From Agromyces soli (GTDB taxonomy: Bacteria > Actinomycetota > Actinomycetes > Actinomycetales > Microbacteriaceae), in the NCBI RefSeq assembly GCF_022811605.1, contig NZ_CP094533.1:1-64000 (forward strand): a stretch of 64,000 nucleotides of DNA. The letters are read 5' to 3'. The notes below the pieces were generated by a model, which did not search any database, was not told the DNA's origin, and was given only the letters and a program-made list of their open reading frames with translations. Shown one piece after another: positions 25,927 through 34,345 of the stretch (the stretch's first letter is position 1; each line of letters begins with the position of its first letter). Both the position numbers and the translations under genes were made by a program.

Positions 25927-27461
25927 GCGGCGACGTAGCACTGCTCGGTGATCTGCTTCGCGCCGCTGCCGCGCATCTCGCGCCGCAGTTCGCCGCCGCG
26001 CATGATGAGCACGCGGTCGCAGAGGTGGCTGAGCTCCTCGTGCTCGGAGGAGACGATGAGGATCGCGACGCCATCGGCGGCCATCCGTGCGACGTGCTCG
26101 AGGATCGTGCGCTTGGCGCCGACGTCGACGCCCTGCGTCGGCTCGTGCAGGATGAGGCACTTCACACCGTCGCGGGACGCCCACTTGGCGATCAGCACCT
26201 TCTGCTGGTTGCCGCCGCTCAGCGTCTGCAGCGCACGGTCGGGGTCGCCCAGCGGCCGCACGTCGAAGTGCTCCATCGCGGCGACGACGCTCGAGCGCTC
26301 GGCCCGGTGGTCGATGAGCCCCCGCCGGGCGAAGCGGCGCAGCGAGGCGAGCGTGAGGTTCTCCGCGATCGACGCCGACATGATGCCCGAACGGCGCTTG
26401 CGGTCGGCCGGCAGCACCGCGATGCCCGCGGTCGTCGTCGTGGTCGGCGAGGAGGCGCGGATGGTCCGGCCGTCGACCTTCACCGTGCCCCGGCGGGCGG
26501 GAACGGCGCCGAGGATGAGGTCGGGCACGGTGTCGTGGCCGGCGCCGGCGAGCCCCGTGAGCCCGACGATCTCGCCGGGGCGGATCTCGAGCGAGAAACC
26601 CTCCACGCCGGCGCCCGTCAGGTCCTCCACCCGGAGGATCGGCGCGGCTCCGTCGACGGCGCGGCTCGTGCGCTCCGGGAAGTAGGTGTCGAGGTCGCGG
26701 CCGAGGATGTGCCGGGCGAGCTCCTTCTCACCGGAGATGCTCGACGTCGGCGCGTCCATGACGACGCGGCCGTCGCGCAGCACGATGACCTGCTCGGTGG
26801 CGGTGAGCACCTCGTCGAGACGGTGCGTGCAGAACGCGATCGCGGTGCCGGTGGCGGCGGCCGCGCGCATGGCGTCGAAGAGGCGGTCCCGCTCGGCGCC
26901 GGTGAGGTTCGCGGTCGGCTCGTCGAGCACGAGGAGCGCCGACGACGCCCGGCCCCTGGCGTAGATCGCCCTGGCGATGGCGACGACGGCCTTCTCCGAC
27001 TGGGTGAGCTCCTGCACGGGCGTGCTCGGGTCGACGTCGACGCCGAGCCGGCCGAGCAGCTCGCGCACCTTCGCGGCCTGCGCCTTCCAGTCGATGAGCC
27101 CGTGCTTGCGGAGCATCGCCCCGACGAAGACGTTCTCCGTGACGGAGAGCGAGCCCGCGAGCCCGAGGTCCTGGTGCACGAAGGCGAAACCGAGCTCGGC
27201 CGAGCTCGTCGGGGTGAGCGGCAGCGGCGCCTCGACGCCGTCCACCTCGAGGCGGCCGCCCGCGTCGGGCTCGTGGATGCCGGCGAGCACCTTGAACAGG
27301 GTGGACTTGCCGGCCCCGTTCTCGCCGAGCACGCCGGTCACGGTCCCGGGCCGGAACGTCAGCGAGACGTCGTGCAGCACCGTGTTGGTGACGAAGGTCT
27401 TGGAGATGTTCGTGAGGACGATGCCGCCCCCGGGGCGGCGTTCGTCGAGTCGCTGCGTCAT
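25923..27461 (-). CDS. Sugar-type ABC transporter ATPase (RbsA/MglA-like)
   Basis: A 512-aa protein with two fused nucleotide-binding domains. NBD1 has Walker A GENGAGKST and Walker B LLVLDEPTANL, but its signature reads LTQSE in place of LSGGE. NBD2 has a changed Walker A (GLAGAGHDT), a good signature LSGGNQQKV and Walker B LILHEPTQG, where the Asp is replaced by His. Asymmetric, weakened NBD2 sites are known in this subfamily, but the Asp-to-His change is notable. It works with the permease and binding protein encoded just upstream. GGGAGAG precedes the chosen ATG. Confidence 0.92.
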   Translation of the reverse strand: MTQRLDERRPGGGIVLTNISKTFVTNTVLHDVSLTFRPGTVTGVLGENGAGKSTLFKVLAGIHEPDAGGRLEVDGVEAPLPLTPTSSAELGFAFVHQDLGLAGSLSVTENVFVGAMLRKHGLIDWKAQAAKVRELLGRLGVDVDPSTPVQELTQSEKAVVAIARAIYARGRASSALLVLDEPTANLTGAERDRLFDAMRAAAATGTAIAFCTHRLDEVLTATEQVIVLRDGRVVMDAPTSSISGEKELARHILGRDLDTYFPERTSRAVDGAAPILRVEDLTGAGVEGFSLEIRPGEIVGLTGLAGAGHDTVPDLILGAVPARRGTVKVDGRTIRASSPTTTTTAGIAVLPADRKRRSGIMSASIAENLTLASLRRFARRGLIDHRAERSSVVAAMEHFDVRPLGDPDRALQTLSGGNQQKVLIAKWASRDGVKCLILHEPTQGVDVGAKRTILEHVARMAADGVAILIVSSEHEELSHLCDRVLIMRGGELRREMRGSGAKQITEQCYVAA

Positions 27462-27487
27462 GTGCGGTCTCTCCCTTGGGGATCGAT

Positions 27488-27519
27488 CCGCGGGTCGCGG
27501 CACCGGCCGCGACCCGCGG
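27488..27519 (-). terminator. Intra-operon stem-loop between binding protein and ATPase
   Basis: CCGCGGGTCGCGGC-ACCG-GCCGCGACCCGCGG has 14-bp perfect arms, 7 bp beyond the binding-protein stop. In ABC operons such hairpins stabilise the upstream message and reduce read-through, so the binding protein exceeds the ATPase in amount (inference). Confidence 0.75.
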
Positions 27520-27525
27520 GCGGTG

Positions 27526-28674
27526 CTACTTCCAGAGTGCGGCGTACTCGGACCGGTAGTCGACGTTGTCGTAGAGGGCCGCCTCGGAGGCGATGTCGAC
27601 GCCGTCGAGGTTCTCCGCGTCGAAGAGCTTCACCGGCACCTCGCTCATGGCGGGCTCCTCGCCGGCGAGGGCGCGCAGCGCGCGGTCCATCATCGCCCAG
27701 CCGAGCCAGGTGTTGCTGTTGCCGACGTCGACGGCCTGGACGCGGCCGTCGAGGATGTAGCCGAGGTTCGCCTCGAAGGCGTTGATGCTGCCGAGCCGGA
27801 TCTCGTCCTTGCGGCTCGAGAGCTCGACCGCGGGGATCGTGAACTGCGCGATGCCGTCGATCGCGGGGAAGATCCAGTTCAGCTTCGGGTTGCTCGAGAT
27901 CTGCGAGCCGGTGAGGGTCTCGGCGGCGGTCTTGAAGTTCGACTGCATCAGGTCGTCGACCTTCAGCGTGCACTCCGCCGAGCAGTACTCGGTGAAGCCG
28001 GCCTCGACGCCCTCGCGCATGGCGGTGAACGTCTCGATCGACGGCAGGTTCTGCACCGCGCCGTGCACGGCCCCCTCCGTGTTCGCGATCGCGTAGGCGG
28101 CCACCAGCTTGCCGGACTTGAAGTAGTCGATGCTGACCTCTCCGGCGGCGCCCTTCTCGAGCTCGGCGTTCACGTCGACGTTCAGCGCGCCGATCACCGG
28201 CACCCCGGCGGCGTTCGCGCCGTCGATGGCCGTGGGCAGCAGGTTGAAGTTGATGCCGAAGGCGACGATCGCGGCGGACCCGGCGGCGAGCGCCTGGTCG
28301 ATCTGCTTCGCCGCGGTGTCGGTGGAGCCCTTGGCGTCGTAGATGGTGACCTTCACCCCCGCGGCCTCGCCGGCCTCCGTCATGCCGTCGAGGACGGCGC
28401 GCACGAAGGGCAGCGAGTTGTCGAGCGTGATGGCGGCGATGGTCTCGCCCTGGAACGCGGAGATGTCGATGGGGTCGCCGGGGCTGATGAACTCGGCGGG
28501 CTTCGCGCTGTCCTCGACGAAGGCGGCGGCCGCGGCCTTGCCCTCGGTGGCGTCGACCTTCGAGTCGGCGAGGGCGGCGCCGGCGCCGCTGGCCTGGCAG
28601 CCGGTGAGGGCGACGAGGGCGGTCGCGAGGCCGAGGGCCGCGAGGGTGGCGGTGAACGAACGATGGTGCCTCAT
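27526..28674 (-). CDS. ABC transporter substrate-binding lipoprotein (ribose-type)
   Basis: A 382-aa exported lipoprotein: a signal peptide with lipobox LTGC near residue 25, then a type-1 periplasmic binding fold. IAAITLDNSLPFVRAVLDGMTEAGEAAGVKV and AGSAAIVAFGINFNLL are typical of the ribose/galactose cluster. An unusual CSAEC pair (about residues 236-240) could form a disulfide. The mature start has an Ala/Asp-rich stretch before the domain. The ligand is unknown; the operon context suggests a ureide or nucleoside-like compound. Confidence 0.9.
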   Translation of the reverse strand: MRHHRSFTATLAALGLATALVALTGCQASGAGAALADSKVDATEGKAAAAAFVEDSAKPAEFISPGDPIDISAFQGETIAAITLDNSLPFVRAVLDGMTEAGEAAGVKVTIYDAKGSTDTAAKQIDQALAAGSAAIVAFGINFNLLPTAIDGANAAGVPVIGALNVDVNAELEKGAAGEVSIDYFKSGKLVAAYAIANTEGAVHGAVQNLPSIETFTAMREGVEAGFTEYCSAECTLKVDDLMQSNFKTAAETLTGSQISSNPKLNWIFPAIDGIAQFTIPAVELSSRKDEIRLGSINAFEANLGYILDGRVQAVDVGNSNTWLGWAMMDRALRALAGEEPAMSEVPVKLFDAENLDGVDIASEAALYDNVDYRSEYAALWK

Positions 28675-28716
28675 TGCACTGATTCCTTCCGATGGGGGAT
28701 GAGTGTTGCGGGTGGG

Positions 28717-29778
28717 TCAGGAGGTCGCCGTCGCCGACTTGCGGCTCACGATCGCGGCGAAGGAGACGGCGAGCACGAGGGCTGCGCCGTTGAAGACGTT
28801 CTCGAGCCATCCCGCGCCGCCGAGCATCTGCAGCCCGGTGACGCCCGTGACGACGAGGAACACGGCGATGACGGTGCCCCAGGCGTTGAACCGTCCGGGC
28901 TTGATGACCGTCGCGCCGAGGAACACGGCGGCCGCGCCCGGCAGCAGGAACGAGGCGCCGAGGTTCGGGTCGGCGCTGCCGAGCCGGCCGACGTTGAGCA
29001 CGCCGGCGACGCCGCAGAGCAGGGCGCTCGCGGTGAGCGCGAAGACGCGGATGCGGTCGGTCGGCAGGCCGCTCAGGCGCGCGACCTCGCGGCCCTCGCC
29101 GGTGAAGTAGATGTAGCGGCCGAGCGGGGTGTGCTCCATGAACAGCCAGACGAGGAACGCCAGGATGAAGGCGAAGTAGACGGGCAGCGGGAGGCCGAGG
29201 AACTGCTGGGTCGCGACGGCGGTGAGGAACTCGGGCGCCCCCGCGATGACCTGGGAGCCGGAGATCGCGAGCGTGAGGCCGGTGATGACGGTGCCCATGC
29301 CGAGGGTCGTGATCATCGAGCTGATGCCGACCTTCACGATGAAGAACGCGTTCAGCAGGCCCCACGCGCACGTCGAGGCGAGCACGATCGGGATGGCGAT
29401 CGCCCCCGGCACGTCGAACTGCACGTACAGCACGGCGAGGCCGACCGAGGACCAGGCGATCATGGGCCCGAAGGAGAGGTCGAACTCGCCGGCGGCGAAG
29501 GGCAGCACGAGGCCCAGCGCGGCGATGATGAGCACGCTCTGCGAGGAGGTGATGACGCGGAGGTTCTCGAAGGTGAAGAAGGTCTGCGGCGCGGCGATCG
29601 AGAACACGACGACCACGAGGATGAGCACGCCCAGCACGGCGTACTTGTACGTCAGCCGCCGGAAGAGGGACTCCTGCTGGGCCGGCGCCGGCGCGCTCCG
29701 CCGAGGGGGCGGGGCGACGGGCGCGGGGCCCGGTCCGGTGGTGTCGCGGGATGCCGGGGACGTCTCGGTCTGGCTCAT
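28717..29778 (-). CDS. ABC transporter permease (RbsC-like)
   Basis: A 353-aa integral membrane protein with about 8-10 TM segments. GEFDLSFGPMIAWSS is the family's conserved TM region, and GLPTDRIRVFALTASALLCGVAGVL with GASFLLPGAAAVFLGATV matches the C-terminal permease core. A 40-residue Pro/Ala-rich cytoplasmic N-terminus precedes TM1. It overlaps the hydratase-like gene by 4 bp and is followed by the binding protein after 42 bp. Confidence 0.92.
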   Translation of the reverse strand: MSQTETSPASRDTTGPGPAPVAPPPRRSAPAPAQQESLFRRLTYKYAVLGVLILVVVVFSIAAPQTFFTFENLRVITSSQSVLIIAALGLVLPFAAGEFDLSFGPMIAWSSVGLAVLYVQFDVPGAIAIPIVLASTCAWGLLNAFFIVKVGISSMITTLGMGTVITGLTLAISGSQVIAGAPEFLTAVATQQFLGLPLPVYFAFILAFLVWLFMEHTPLGRYIYFTGEGREVARLSGLPTDRIRVFALTASALLCGVAGVLNVGRLGSADPNLGASFLLPGAAAVFLGATVIKPGRFNAWGTVIAVFLVVTGVTGLQMLGGAGWLENVFNGAALVLAVSFAAIVSRKSATATS

Positions 29779-30629
29779 TCGGGGTCTCCCATCAGGATGT
29801 GTCGGTCTGAGGTGGCGCTGACCGTCGCGCAGTGGCGCCCGGCCAGCTCGAGGTCGACGGCGTCACCGGCGTCGAGGGCGATCGCCTCGCCGAGCGCGGT
29901 CGCGAAGACGAGTCCGGGGAACGGCGCCTCGGCGTCGCGGAGTCCGGCCCCGAGTTCGCGAAGGGGGGCGCAGCGCTCGAGCGCGGCGACGACGGTCTCG
30001 AGCGCGGCGGCCCAGGAGTCGCTCGCGTGCGGGGCGCGCCCCGAGACGAGGAGCCGCCCGCCGCTGCGGAGCGCGAAGTCGGCCGCGTCGACGCCGGGGC
30101 GCGCGGCGACCGCGACGCCGCAGAGGCCGCCGTTCGCCGCGAGCAGGTCCTCCAGGGCGCTCTCCTCCCGCCGGAACGGGCTGCGGAAGGTGGCGAGGCC
30201 GACGCGCGCCGAGCCCGGCGCGAACGCGGGCGCGCCCGAACCGTGCAGCAGCTCGCGCAGGGCGGCGCCGTCGAGGTGCACGCCGGCCACGGGCTGCACG
30301 AGCAGCTCCGGCGCTGCCGAGACGCGGGTCGTGCCGTCGACGACCGCCGTCGTGCTCGCGAAGGCGGGCTCGCCGTCGGCGACCGAGACGATGGCGACCG
30401 CACGCTCGCCCGCCGCCGTGCGGCGGCGCAGCAGCTCGTCGCGGATGACGCGGGCGTCGTCCGGGCCGAGTCCGGGCACCATCTGCGACAGCGCGGTCAC
30501 CTGGCGGCCCTCGCGCTCGGCGGTCACCACCAGATCGACGAGGCGACGGACCTCGCGGCCGCTGAGTCCGGCGCCGCGCCGCGTGGGCTCGTCCCGGCGC
30601 AGGTGCTCGAGGGGATGGGTGCTCGTCAT
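29775..30629 (-). CDS. 2-Keto-4-pentenoate hydratase-like protein
   Basis: A 284-aa protein resembling the MhpD/FAH-fold hydratase-decarboxylase family: an N-terminal helical part (RRLVDLVVTAEREGRQVTALSQMVPGLGPDDARVI) like the A..L...G.PI.PLT.. region, and a C-terminal GLVFATALGEAIALDAGDAVDLELAGRHCATVSA like the metal-independent strand end. The active-site Glu cluster is not obvious, so function is uncertain. It is the first gene of the eleven-gene operon, divergent from the large regulator. Confidence 0.6.
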   Translation of the reverse strand: MTSTHPLEHLRRDEPTRRGAGLSGREVRRLVDLVVTAEREGRQVTALSQMVPGLGPDDARVIRDELLRRRTAAGERAVAIVSVADGEPAFASTTAVVDGTTRVSAAPELLVQPVAGVHLDGAALRELLHGSGAPAFAPGSARVGLATFRSPFRREESALEDLLAANGGLCGVAVAARPGVDAADFALRSGGRLLVSGRAPHASDSWAAALETVVAALERCAPLRELGAGLRDAEAPFPGLVFATALGEAIALDAGDAVDLELAGRHCATVSATSDRHILMGDPE

Positions 30630-30650
30630 GGGCTCTAAGGTAGGAAGCAC

Positions 30651-30701
30651 CCGGTTAACCGGACCGAAACCGTCTCCCCCGACCCAGCGGCATCCGTTAA
30701 C
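30651..30701. promoter_or_regulatory. Divergent promoter region with GTTAAC dyads
   Basis: The perfect 12-bp palindrome CCGGTTAACCGG (30651-30662) is followed by a second GTTAAC at 30696-30701. They lie between the eleven-gene operon and the MalT/SARP-type regulator and may be its binding sites (inference). A third GTTAAC lies at 34222-34227. Confidence 0.5.
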
Positions 30702-30755
30702 ACCCGTCGACCGAACGGGTTCACGCACGTCGCGACCGAGCGCACAGGTGGGCTC

Positions 30756-33700
30756 ATGGAACACGCGCTGCCGCTGCTGCGCGGCAAGATCACGCCGCCG
30801 CCGCTGCCCGAGCTGCTGGTGCCGCGGCCGCGCCTCGAGGCGTCGATCCACCGTCGGCTCGACGCACTGCCGGTGCTCGTCGTCTGCGCGACCGCCGGCG
30901 CCGGCAAGACCACCGCCGTCCGCGTCGCGCTCCGCGACGATCCGAACGTCGCGTGGCTCACGGTCGACGCCGCCGACTCCTCGCCCGGCCGGCTGCTGAC
31001 CTACCTCGCGGCGTCGCTCGGGCACCTCGCCCCCGGCGTGGCGGAGCTCGTGCAGAACGTGCTCGCCGCCCAGGCCCCGCACAGCGAGGTCGCCGGGCTG
31101 CTGATCGAGGCGCTCGCCGAGCTCGGTCCGGTGACGCTCGTGATCGACCAGCTCGACCGCGTCTCCGCGCAGCACAAGCCCATGGAGGTGATCGACGGGC
31201 TCGTCCGGTTCGCGCCGGCGAACGTGCGGATCATCCTGATCTCGCGCACCGCGATCACGCTCGCCTCGAGCGCCGCGCCCGGCTCGGAGCGCATCGACTA
31301 CCTGATCGACCGCGAGCTCGCCTTCACCCCGGAGGAGGCGGCGGTCGCGCTGGATCAGGCGGGCGGCGGGGCCGACGACGTCGAGGCGGTGATGCGCTCG
31401 ACCGGCGGATGGGTCGTCGGCGTGCTCTTCGCGGGCACCACCGCCGAGCCCATCCGCATGGCGCTGCAGCCCGAGATCGACCCGCTGCACGCATACCTCT
31501 GGGCGCACGTGATGCAGGGCCTCAGCCCCGAACTGCGCGAGTTCGCGATCAGCACCGCCCTCCTCGTCGCCGTCGACGCCCCGCGGGCGACCGCCCTCGG
31601 CCTCGAGCGCGCCGAGCACTACCTGACCGAGCTGCGCGCGCATCGCATCCCCGCCGTGTGGGAACCGGGCGGCAAGACGGTGCGGTACCACCGGGTCCTC
31701 CGCGACTATCTGCTCGTGCTCCTCGAACGGCGGCCCCGGGCCGAGGTCGTGGCGCTGCGCACCCGCTTCGGCCGGCTGCTCGCGGCGGAGGGCTTCATGA
31801 TCGAGGCGACCGCCGAGCTGCTCGCGGTCGGCGCCTTCGAGGAGGCGCTGCCGTACGTGGAGGAGGCGATCGTCACCCTGATCGACCGACTCGACTTCGA
31901 CGTCGTCGAGCAGTGGCTGGAGCTCCTCGCCGACGAGGGGCAGTCGGGATCGAGCCCGCTCACCACCGGCGAGCTGCTGCTCGCCGTCGCCCGCGAGGAG
32001 TACTGGCGCGGAGTGCGCATCGCCGACCAGCTCGAAGCCCTCGGCCAGCGCGAGTCGCTCGCCGCGAGCTCGAGCCGCGCCGCCGCGATGATGATCTGGT
32101 GCTACTACCACGCGTGCCGCACCGAGGACATCGCGGCGATCGTGGCGGTGGCGCATCCCGGCGCCGAGCTGGAGGCGGCGAAGTATCTGTTGACGCTGAT
32201 GGACGACCGGCCCGACGAGGCGCGGGCGACGATGAGCCTCACCGGCGGATCCGTCGCGGGGCTCGTCGCGCGCCTGCACTACTGGCGCGGGTGGTTCACG
32301 CAGGCCGCCGCCCCGGTCAGCAACGCCGCCGCCGACGCCGTGGTGCGGCCCTGGCGGATCGCCGCACTGCGGGCGATCGGCGAGCTCGAGCAGGCGCACC
32401 AGCTCTACCGGCGGGTCGAATCGGCGGGGATGCTCACCGCGGGCCTGCAGGGCGTCGTCGGCGCCGAGCTGTTCACCGACCTCGGCCGCGAGGCGGAGGC
32501 GCGGGCCTGCATCGCCGATGGCCGGGCCGAGGCGCGGCGCATCGGCTCGGCGGTCTGGGACCTGTTCGCGCAGCTGTCCGAGGCGAAGCTCGAGCTGCGG
32601 CTGCGCCGCGACCCCGTGGCCGCGCGCACCGTGCTCGACACGCTCGAACGCGATCCGCTCGCGCGCGTCTACGACTCCACCGCCGAGCAGATCGACACCT
32701 GGTACGGCCTCACCCATCTGCTCCTCGGCGAGCACGAGGCGGCACGGCGGCGCCTCGAGCGCGCGGTGCGCAGCATGCGGGCCTCCGGCCGCTTCCTCGA
32801 GCTGCCCACCGCGGCGGTCTACCTCGCCGAGGCGTCCTGGCGCTGCGGCGACACGGACGGCGCCGACCGCCACCCCGACCTCGCCCTCGAAGCCGCCAAG
32901 CGCCAGGGCACCGACGCGGTGCTGCTGCGCGCCCTCCGCGAGTTCCCCGAGGTGCTGTCCCGGCGCATCGACGGCCTCGCCGAGACCGACACCGCCTGGA
33001 ACCGGCTCGGTCTGAAGGTGCTGGGCGCCCCGCCCGCGGGGACCGCGTCGGCCGGCCCGGTGCTCGCGATCGCGGAGTTCGGCACGGCGGCGCTGTCGAT
33101 CGACGGCGTCGAGGTGCGCCCCCGCATCGGCAAGTGCTACGAGCTCGTGGCGTATCTCGCCGGCGCCGGCACCCACACGGCGACGCGGGCCGAGCTGCTC
33201 GGCGCGCTCTTCGACGACGCGGACACCGCCGCGTCGCGCGCCTACCTGCGGCAGGTCATCCACCAGCTGCGCTCGGTGCTGCCCGACGGGCTCGGGCCGT
33301 TCATCGTCGACGAGCGGGTCGCCCTCGGCGACGGCCTCGTGCTCCGCAGCGAGTCGCTGCAGTTCGAGCAGTCGGCGCTCCGCGCGGGCAGCAACGATCC
33401 GGCGACCCGGCTCGGCGAGCTCGAGCAGGCGCTCGCGCCGTACGAACGCGGGGTGTTCCTGCCGAAGGCGAAGTCGCAGTGGGCCGAGGAGCGCCGCAGT
33501 CAGCTGGCCGCCACCGCGGCGGGGCTCCGGTTCGAGGCGGCGAGCCTCGCCTACGAGCTCGGCGCCTTCGCGAGGGCCGAGGCGCTCGCCGGCGCCGTCG
33601 TCGAGGAGCAGCCGCTGCGCGAGGCCGCCTGGCGGTTGCGGATGCGCATCGCGGCGGCGGTCGGCTCGCCGGACGAGGTGCTCGCCGCGTACCAGGGCTG

Positions 33701-33773
33701 CGTCGGCGCGCTCCGCGGCATCGGCGCCGAGCCCGCGCGCGAGACGCGGCTCCTGCTCGAGCAGCTGCGCTGA
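30756..33773 (+). CDS. MalT-like STAND regulator with C-terminal SARP/BTAD domain
   Basis: A 1005-aa putative activator. Residues ~1-250 are a STAND-type ATPase: RPRLEASIHRRLD, Walker A CATAGAGKTT, LVIDQLDRV (Walker B) and ILISRTA. Residues ~260-740 are helical repeats as in MalT. Residues ~770-1005 hold a winged-helix OmpR-like region (ATRAELLGALFDDADTAASRAYLRQVIHQLRSVLP) and a BTAD domain (LEQALAPYERGVFLP to AYQGCVGALRGIGAEP). SARPs usually carry the DNA-binding part first; here it is last, as in MalT-type order. Ligand and ATP binding probably switch it on. Divergent from the eleven-gene operon, its likely target. Confidence 0.85.
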   Translation: MEHALPLLRGKITPPPLPELLVPRPRLEASIHRRLDALPVLVVCATAGAGKTTAVRVALRDDPNVAWLTVDAADSSPGRLLTYLAASLGHLAPGVAELVQNVLAAQAPHSEVAGLLIEALAELGPVTLVIDQLDRVSAQHKPMEVIDGLVRFAPANVRIILISRTAITLASSAAPGSERIDYLIDRELAFTPEEAAVALDQAGGGADDVEAVMRSTGGWVVGVLFAGTTAEPIRMALQPEIDPLHAYLWAHVMQGLSPELREFAISTALLVAVDAPRATALGLERAEHYLTELRAHRIPAVWEPGGKTVRYHRVLRDYLLVLLERRPRAEVVALRTRFGRLLAAEGFMIEATAELLAVGAFEEALPYVEEAIVTLIDRLDFDVVEQWLELLADEGQSGSSPLTTGELLLAVAREEYWRGVRIADQLEALGQRESLAASSSRAAAMMIWCYYHACRTEDIAAIVAVAHPGAELEAAKYLLTLMDDRPDEARATMSLTGGSVAGLVARLHYWRGWFTQAAAPVSNAAADAVVRPWRIAALRAIGELEQAHQLYRRVESAGMLTAGLQGVVGAELFTDLGREAEARACIADGRAEARRIGSAVWDLFAQLSEAKLELRLRRDPVAARTVLDTLERDPLARVYDSTAEQIDTWYGLTHLLLGEHEAARRRLERAVRSMRASGRFLELPTAAVYLAEASWRCGDTDGADRHPDLALEAAKRQGTDAVLLRALREFPEVLSRRIDGLAETDTAWNRLGLKVLGAPPAGTASAGPVLAIAEFGTAALSIDGVEVRPRIGKCYELVAYLAGAGTHTATRAELLGALFDDADTAASRAYLRQVIHQLRSVLPDGLGPFIVDERVALGDGLVLRSESLQFEQSALRAGSNDPATRLGELEQALAPYERGVFLPKAKSQWAEERRSQLAATAAGLRFEAASLAYELGAFARAEALAGAVVEEQPLREAAWRLRMRIAAAVGSPDEVLAAYQGCVGALRGIGAEPARETRLLLEQLR

Positions 33774-33806
33774 GGCGCCGGCCCGTGCGGCCCGCGGTGC
33801 GACGGA

Positions 33807-34187
33807 TCAGTCCTGGGTGTCGGGCGTGCCCTGGTGGTAGCGCTGGCGCCAGCGCATCCCGTCGTGCATCCAGATCGAGCTGCGGTGCACGACGCCGACG
33901 GCGTCCTCGGTGCGGAACCGCACGTGCGCGACGCCGGGCGCGAGCTCGACGACCCGGTCGAAGCTCACCCGCTGCACCTGGCCGGGAATGGTGAGCAGGG
34001 TCGCGATCACCTCGTCGCGCAGCCAGTACTTGCCGCTCCGGCCGATCTCGTAGAAGTCGTCGTGGATGAGCTCCTCGAGCAGGTCGCGGTCGGAGCGGCC
34101 CGCGGGGCTCAGCAGCTGCGACTCGAGGTCGATGATGGTGCGGCGCAGCGCCGCGGGGGCGTCGGCCGGGTTCTCCGTGGTGGTCAT
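33807..34187 (-). CDS. NTF2/SnoaL-like protein (DUF4440 type)
   Basis: A 126-aa protein with the cone-shaped NTF2 pattern: TIIDLESQLLSPAGRSDRDLLEELIHDDFYEIGRSGKYWLRDEVIA, then VAHVRFRTEDAVGVVHRSSIWMHDGMRWRQRYHQGTP. Members bind small ligands or act as minor enzymes; no specific function can be given. Monocistronic, after a stem-loop that closes the aceB operon, and convergent with the large regulator. GTG two codons upstream is an alternative start. Confidence 0.75.
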   Translation of the reverse strand: MTTTENPADAPAALRRTIIDLESQLLSPAGRSDRDLLEELIHDDFYEIGRSGKYWLRDEVIATLLTIPGQVQRVSFDRVVELAPGVAHVRFRTEDAVGVVHRSSIWMHDGMRWRQRYHQGTPDTQD

Positions 34188-34240
34188 GCCCACACCGTCT
34201 CAGGGCCGGCGTCATCGGGGCGTTAACCCGGAGACGACGA

Positions 34241-34276
34241 AGCGCCCGGCGAAGGGAGTCTGCTTCGCCGGGCGCT
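34241..34276 (-). terminator. Stem-loop terminator of the aceB operon
   Basis: AGCGCCCGGCGAAG (34241-34254) and CTTCGCCGGGCGCT (34263-34276) are perfect 14-bp arms around an 8-nt loop, about 70 bp past the bicupin copy-2 stop. Confidence 0.8.
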
Positions 34277-34345
34277 CCGGACGCCCCGACCGGGAGTCAC
34301 CCGGCACGGAGCTGGTCCCCGCCGCCCGAGGGCGCGGGAGTCGGG

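Noticed and set aside
17733..30629. Genomic island acquired by transfer
   Set aside because: Codon use and GC content look the same as the neighbours, and no integrase, tRNA target or direct-repeat att site is visible.
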